Shown: one piece after another, positions 60,367 through 64,000 of the stretch | Numbering within the stretch: position 1 is the stretch's first letter | Layout of the letters: each line of letters starts with the position of its first letter | Source of the DNA: UBA11612 sp963976395 | GTDB lineage: Bacteria > Pseudomonadota > Alphaproteobacteria > Rhodospirillales > Rhodospirillaceae | Direction: 5' to 3' | DNA length: 64,000 nucleotides | Assembly: GCA_963976395.1 (NCBI GenBank) | Contig: CAXBLG010000004.1 | Span: forward strand, 1-64,000 | Made by a program: the position numbers and the translations under genes | The notes under the pieces: generated by a model | Databases searched by the model: none | What the model was told of the DNA's origin: nothing | What the model saw: the letters and a program-made list of their open reading frames with translations, nothing else

Positions 60367-61197
60367 ATGTCTCCCGACGGAACCGGCCCCTACCCCGCAG
60401 TAAAAGAAATCAAGCTCAAATCGGGTCTAACCATGACCTACCGGGACATGGGTACCGGTCCTGTCGTGATTTTCCTGCATGGCAGCGGCCCCGGCGCCAG
60501 CGGCCACAGTAATTTCAAGCTCAACTACCCCATCATCGCCGAGAAGGGCTACCGGACCATCGTGCCGGACATGATCGGTTTCGGCGGCTCATCGAAACCC
60601 GCAGACATTCAGTATGTGCTCGATTTTTTCCGGGATACGTTTCTTGAGTTCATCGACACCCTTGGTATCGATCGCTGCATCTTGGTCGGCAACTCTCTCG
60701 GCGGCGGCATTGCCATGGCCACCACTCTAAAACGGCCCGAGTTGATCGAAAAACTAGTACTCATGGCCCCCGGCGGCATTGAGTCGCGCTGGGCTTACTT
60801 TCGCATGCCGGCCATGCGCAAGATGGTGAGCGGCTTTATCGGCACGGGCTTTGACCGCGAAGGTCTTGGCCGCCTGCTCAGCCTTCTGTTGTTCGATACC
60901 AAGCACGCAACTGATGAATTGATCGACGAGCGGTTGGAAGTTCTGAAGACTCAGCCCAAGGAAGTTCTCAGCACCATGCGCGTTCAGGACATGAGCGAAG
61001 ACTTGCCCAGTCTGACTTGTCCAATTCTCGGCTTTTGGGGTGTAGACGATGAATTCAATCCGGTAAGCGGCGCTATGAAAATCGTGAACGCTTGCCCGAA
61101 TGCGCGCATGACCTTGTTCGCGAAATGCGGACACTGGGTGATGGTGGAATACGCCGATGCGTTCAATCGCGCCGTTCTCGACTTCCTTGCCGAATAG
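60367..61197 (+). CDS. Meta-cleavage-product alpha/beta hydrolase (HsaD/BphD/MhpC-like)
   Basis: 276 residues. Catalytic triad: S110 (LVGNSLGGG), an aspartate in WGVDDEF (D227 or D228) and H256 (CGHWVMVEY). The HGSGPGASGHSNF oxyanion region is typical of the C-C bond hydrolases that split ring-cleavage products of steroids, biphenyl or phenylpropionate. AGAGG is upstream of the ATG. Next in line come hydratase, dehydrogenase and aldolase, so its product is a 2-hydroxypenta-2,4-dienoate-type acid plus a second acid. Confidence 0.88.
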   Translation: MSPDGTGPYPAVKEIKLKSGLTMTYRDMGTGPVVIFLHGSGPGASGHSNFKLNYPIIAEKGYRTIVPDMIGFGGSSKPADIQYVLDFFRDTFLEFIDTLGIDRCILVGNSLGGGIAMATTLKRPELIEKLVLMAPGGIESRWAYFRMPAMRKMVSGFIGTGFDREGLGRLLSLLLFDTKHATDELIDERLEVLKTQPKEVLSTMRVQDMSEDLPSLTCPILGFWGVDDEFNPVSGAMKIVNACPNARMTLFAKCGHWVMVEYADAFNRAVLDFLAE

Positions 61198-61203
61198 TGA
61201 CGC

Positions 61204-61989
61204 ATGAATACGATTGATCTTAATACATTAAGCGATGAGCTTTACAACGCTCTGCGCTCACAAAAAACACTGGCGCCGCTGACGTCTCGTGTTCCCGGCC
61301 TGACCATCGACGACGCTTATAAAATCTCTCTGGCGTTTCTCGAACGCAGACTTGCCGATGGCGAACGCATCGTCGGCAAGAAGATCGGCGTGACCAGCAA
61401 AGCTGTGCAGGATATGCTTGATGTTCGTGAACCGGACTTCGGATTTTTAACCAACGTCATGGATGTGCCCAACGGCGGCACGGTGAAAATCCGAGATAGC
61501 TTGATCCAGCCGCGCGCCGAAGCCGAAATCGCTTTGATTTTGGCCAAAGACATCAAGGGCCCCGGCGTAACCATGGAAGACGTACTGGATGCAACCCAGT
61601 CCATCGCACCGTGTTTTGAAATCGTGGATTCGCGCATCGCCGATTGGAAAATCCGTATCCAAGACACGGTGGCCGACAATGCTTCATGCGGCGTTTTTAC
61701 TCTCGGCGACGAGCGGGTTGATCCACGCGGAATTGATCTCGCAGCTCTCAAGGTGCGCGTGACCAAAAATGGCGAATTTCTAAGTGAAGGCGTTGGCGCG
61801 GCTGTGCAAGGCTCACCGCTCGCTTCCGTCGCCTGGCTCGCCAACACGTTGGGCCGCTACGGCGTAACTCTGGCTGCAGGTGATATTGTTCTTTCGGGGT
61901 CACTCGTGCCGCTTGAAACCGCTCGACCCGGCGATGAATTTCACATGGATCTATCGGGTGTCGGCACGGCGACGCTCAAGTTCTCTTAG
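61204..61989 (+). CDS. 2-oxopent-4-enoate (2-hydroxypenta-2,4-dienoate) hydratase
   Basis: 261 residues with TIDDAYKISLAFLERRLADGERIVGKKIGVTSKAVQ, EPDFGFLTNVM, QPRAEAEIALILAKDI and CFEIVDSRIADW, matching MhpD/HsaE/TesE-type metal-dependent hydratases of the fumarylacetoacetase-like fold. It adds water to give 4-hydroxy-2-oxovalerate (or its hexanoate homolog), the aldolase substrate. It begins six bases after the hydrolase stop. Confidence 0.9.
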   Translation: MNTIDLNTLSDELYNALRSQKTLAPLTSRVPGLTIDDAYKISLAFLERRLADGERIVGKKIGVTSKAVQDMLDVREPDFGFLTNVMDVPNGGTVKIRDSLIQPRAEAEIALILAKDIKGPGVTMEDVLDATQSIAPCFEIVDSRIADWKIRIQDTVADNASCGVFTLGDERVDPRGIDLAALKVRVTKNGEFLSEGVGAAVQGSPLASVAWLANTLGRYGVTLAAGDIVLSGSLVPLETARPGDEFHMDLSGVGTATLKFS

Positions 61990-62008
61990 GTAAATGGATT
62001 AAGAATTT

Positions 62009-62944
62009 ATGGCTCAAAAAGTAAAAGCCGCGATCATCGGTTCGGGCAACATCGGCACCGACCTCATGATTAAGCTGCTGCGCTCAAAGGTGCTTGAACT
62101 CGCTGTGCTGGTTGGCATCGACCCGGACTCCGAAGGCCTAGCCCTTGCACGCAAACACGGCGTTGCGACCACCGACAAGGGAATCGACGGTCTTGTGGCA
62201 CATCCAGAGTTCAAAGATATCGGCGTGGTGTTCGACGCCACCTCGGCCAAGGCCCATCTTCAGCACGATGAGATTCTGCGCCAGCACGGCAAGCGCGTGG
62301 TTGATCTGACTCCCGCCGCCGTCGGTCCGTTTGTCGTGCCCGTTGTGAACATGGACGAGCACATAGATCAACCTAACGCTAACATGGTGACCTGCGGCGG
62401 TCAGGCGACAATTCCCATGGTCGCGGCGGTGTCTCGTGTGTCGCACGTGCGCTACGCCGAGATCGTCGCTTCGGTCTCATCCCGCTCTGCCGGTCCCGGC
62501 ACACGGGCCAATATCGACGAGTTCACCCGCACCACGGCGCGGGGCGTTGAAGTTGTCGGCGGTGCCGACAAGGGTAAGGCCATCATTATTCTCAACCCCG
62601 CCGAACCGCCGATGATCATGCGCGATACGGTATTCACTCTGTGCGACACTGTGGATACCGCCAAGATCGAAGAGTCGGTGAAAAAGATGGTCGCAGAAGT
62701 GCAGAAATACGTACCCGGCTATCGATTGAAACAAGAATTACAATTCGAGCGCTTCGGGGCCAACCGGCCCATCAAGATTCCCGGCTACGGCGAATTCGAA
62801 GGCGTAAAGACGGCGATCTATCTTGAGGTGGAAGGTGCGGGTGACTACCTCCCGCCCTATGCCGGCAATCTCGACATAATGACCGCCGCCGCCCTGGCCA
62901 CTGGCGAGCTTATCGGCGCACGTCTAAGTGAGGAGGCTGCCTAA
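62009..62944 (+). CDS. mhpF: Acetaldehyde/propanal dehydrogenase (acylating)
   Basis: 311 residues. N-terminal Rossmann motif IIGSGNIGTDLMIKLLR, FDATSAKAHLQHDEILRQHGKRVVDLTPAAVGPFVVPVVN, and the catalytic cysteine in MVTCGGQATIP. It converts the aldolase-derived aldehyde to acetyl- or propionyl-CoA. Family also called BphJ/HsaG/DmpF. Its stop overlaps the aldolase start by one base (TAATG), in keeping with the physical complex these two proteins form in which the aldehyde is channelled. Confidence 0.94.
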   Translation: MAQKVKAAIIGSGNIGTDLMIKLLRSKVLELAVLVGIDPDSEGLALARKHGVATTDKGIDGLVAHPEFKDIGVVFDATSAKAHLQHDEILRQHGKRVVDLTPAAVGPFVVPVVNMDEHIDQPNANMVTCGGQATIPMVAAVSRVSHVRYAEIVASVSSRSAGPGTRANIDEFTRTTARGVEVVGGADKGKAIIILNPAEPPMIMRDTVFTLCDTVDTAKIEESVKKMVAEVQKYVPGYRLKQELQFERFGANRPIKIPGYGEFEGVKTAIYLEVEGAGDYLPPYAGNLDIMTAAALATGELIGARLSEEAA

Positions 62945-63999
62945 TGTCCCTCAATCCCACAGAAGACAAACTCTACATCCAAGACGTCACCTTGCGGGAT
63001 GGCATGCACGCCATCCGCCACATGTATTCCATTGATCATGTCCGCACGATTGCCGCGGCGCTGGACAAAGCGGGTGTGGATGCCATTGAAGTCGCCCACG
63101 GTGATGGCCTGAACGGCGCCAGCTTCAACTACGGCTTTGGTGCCCATACCGATTGGGAATGGCTGGAGGCCGTTGCCGATGTTCTGACCAACGCCACGCT
63201 CACCACACTCATTCTTCCGGGCATCGCCACTGTCGACGAACTGAAACGCGCTTCGGCCATCGGCGTAAAGTCCGTCCGCGTCGCCACTCATTGCACCGAG
63301 GCTGATGTCTCGCGTCAGCACATTAAGGCTGCGCGCGACCTCGGCATGGATACGATCGGTTTTCCGATGATGTCGCATATGATCGAAGCAGAGGAACTCG
63401 CCGAGCAAGCCAAGCTGATGGAAAGTTACGGTGCCGAATGCATCTATGTCGTTGACTCCGGCGGCGCACTCGACATGAACGGCGTTGAAGCACGCTTTCA
63501 AGCCTTCGACCGCGTCCTCAAACCTGAAACCCAACGCGGTATTCACGCTCACCACAACCTCTCCCTCGCGGTCGCCAACTCCATCGTCGCCGTACAAAAC
63601 GGTGCTGTTCGTATCGACGCCTCCTTAGCCGGGATGGGTGCCGGCGCGGGTAACGCCCCACTCGAAGTGTTCATCGCCGCCGCCGATCGCAAGGGATGGA
63701 ACCACGGCTGCGATCTCTACACCCTTATGGATGCGGCCGAAGACCTAGTGCGCCCCCTGCAAGACCGCCCAGTACGGGTGGACCGTGAAACACTCTCACT
63801 CGGATACGCCGGAGCGTATTCCAGCTTCCTACGCCACGCCGAAAAGGCGGCCGAAGAGTACGGCCTGGATACCCGCGAAATTCTCGTCGAGCTTGGCGCA
63901 CGTCGCATGATCGGTGGACAGGAAGATATGATCGTTGATGTCGCACTCGATATTCTAAAGAAACGTGAGAAATCAGGCGCACCCGCACCGAAAACCTGA
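62944..63999 (+). CDS. mhpE: 4-hydroxy-2-oxovalerate aldolase
   Basis: 351 residues, complete with stop at 63997-63999, one base from the window end. VTLRDGMHAIRHMYS (metal and catalytic Arg), VEVAHGDGL-like AIEVAHGDGLNG, FPMMSHM, YVVDSGGAL and HAHHNLSLAVANS (metal-binding histidines) match the HMGL-like family BphI/HsaF/DmpG. It splits 4-hydroxy-2-oxoacids to pyruvate and an aldehyde passed to the upstream dehydrogenase. Confidence 0.94.
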   Translation: MSLNPTEDKLYIQDVTLRDGMHAIRHMYSIDHVRTIAAALDKAGVDAIEVAHGDGLNGASFNYGFGAHTDWEWLEAVADVLTNATLTTLILPGIATVDELKRASAIGVKSVRVATHCTEADVSRQHIKAARDLGMDTIGFPMMSHMIEAEELAEQAKLMESYGAECIYVVDSGGALDMNGVEARFQAFDRVLKPETQRGIHAHHNLSLAVANSIVAVQNGAVRIDASLAGMGAGAGNAPLEVFIAAADRKGWNHGCDLYTLMDAAEDLVRPLQDRPVRVDRETLSLGYAGAYSSFLRHAEKAAEEYGLDTREILVELGARRMIGGQEDMIVDVALDILKKREKSGAPAPKT

Positions 64000-64000
64000 A

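Noticed and set aside
1..64000. tRNA, rRNA, tmRNA, CRISPR arrays, transposases and phage genes
   Set aside because: Looked for on both strands and not found; no cloverleaf-like or direct-repeat pattern that I would defend.

Overview
The window looks like chromosomal DNA of an alphaproteobacterium of moderate GC content. The main clues are the order cobA/cysG - DUF2849 - sulfite reductase - DUF934 - cysH, the PleD-like GGDEF regulator, the CysN-CysC fusion, and a Fur-family (Irr/PerR-like) palindrome in front of katG. Species cannot be read from the sequence. Genes are tightly packed, with many 1-14 nt overlaps and almost no classical terminators. I found no rRNA, tRNA, CRISPR array, prophage or insertion sequence.

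Layout. 1-9.7 kb holds housekeeping and surface genes: the tail of a DUF3445 gene, a GH17-GT2 beta-glucan synthase-like protein, rlmJ, thrH, a methyltransferase, hrpB, and a divergent pair of response regulators (receiver only, and receiver-GGDEF). 9.7-13.4 kb is one very large PAS-rich hybrid kinase with receiver and Hpt domains, so the three signalling genes may form one phosphorelay/c-di-GMP unit. 13.5-20.0 kb is a minus-strand siroheme and sulfite-reduction block (cobA, DUF2849, sulfite reductase, DUF934, cysH, hemD, hemB, precorrin-2 dehydrogenase). The other half of sulfate assimilation, cysD-cysNC, lies at 25.7-28.5 kb behind a 305-base leader rich in predicted stem-loops.

20-25 kb carries an acyl-CoA synthetase, an amino-acid binding protein without a transporter, an unassigned three-gene membrane/exported cassette, and a 3-hydroxyacyl-CoA-type SDR. 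28.5-33.5 kb has a CoA-ester lyase, a CoA transferase, an aldehyde dehydrogenase, a phosphatase and a hypothetical gene. 33.5-39.9 kb is glycolate/glyoxylate use: malate synthase G (glcB) divergent from glycolate oxidase glcDEF.

39.9-44.1 kb is a minus-strand cassette of a secreted protein, a DUF1592-type lipoprotein with one heme-c site and a Tat-exported DUF1552 protein; it has no known function. 44.4-50.1 kb contains a flavoprotein, a periplasmic asparaginase-like protein with a changed active-site residue, and a catalase-peroxidase that carries a Tat-like export signal.

50.2-64 kb is a catabolic island. It has NTF2/SnoaL-like proteins, five SDRs counting one with a changed catalytic tyrosine (four classical or near-classical in this block plus the one at 24.6 kb), an acyl-CoA ligase, a KshA-like Rieske oxygenase, a KstD-like ketosteroid dehydrogenase, a meta-cleavage hydrolase, and the complete lower pathway of hydratase, aldolase and acylating acetaldehyde dehydrogenase. 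This set resembles ring opening of steroids or related polycyclic compounds, ending in pyruvate and acetyl- or propionyl-CoA. No extradiol dioxygenase is in the window, so the pathway probably continues past the right edge.
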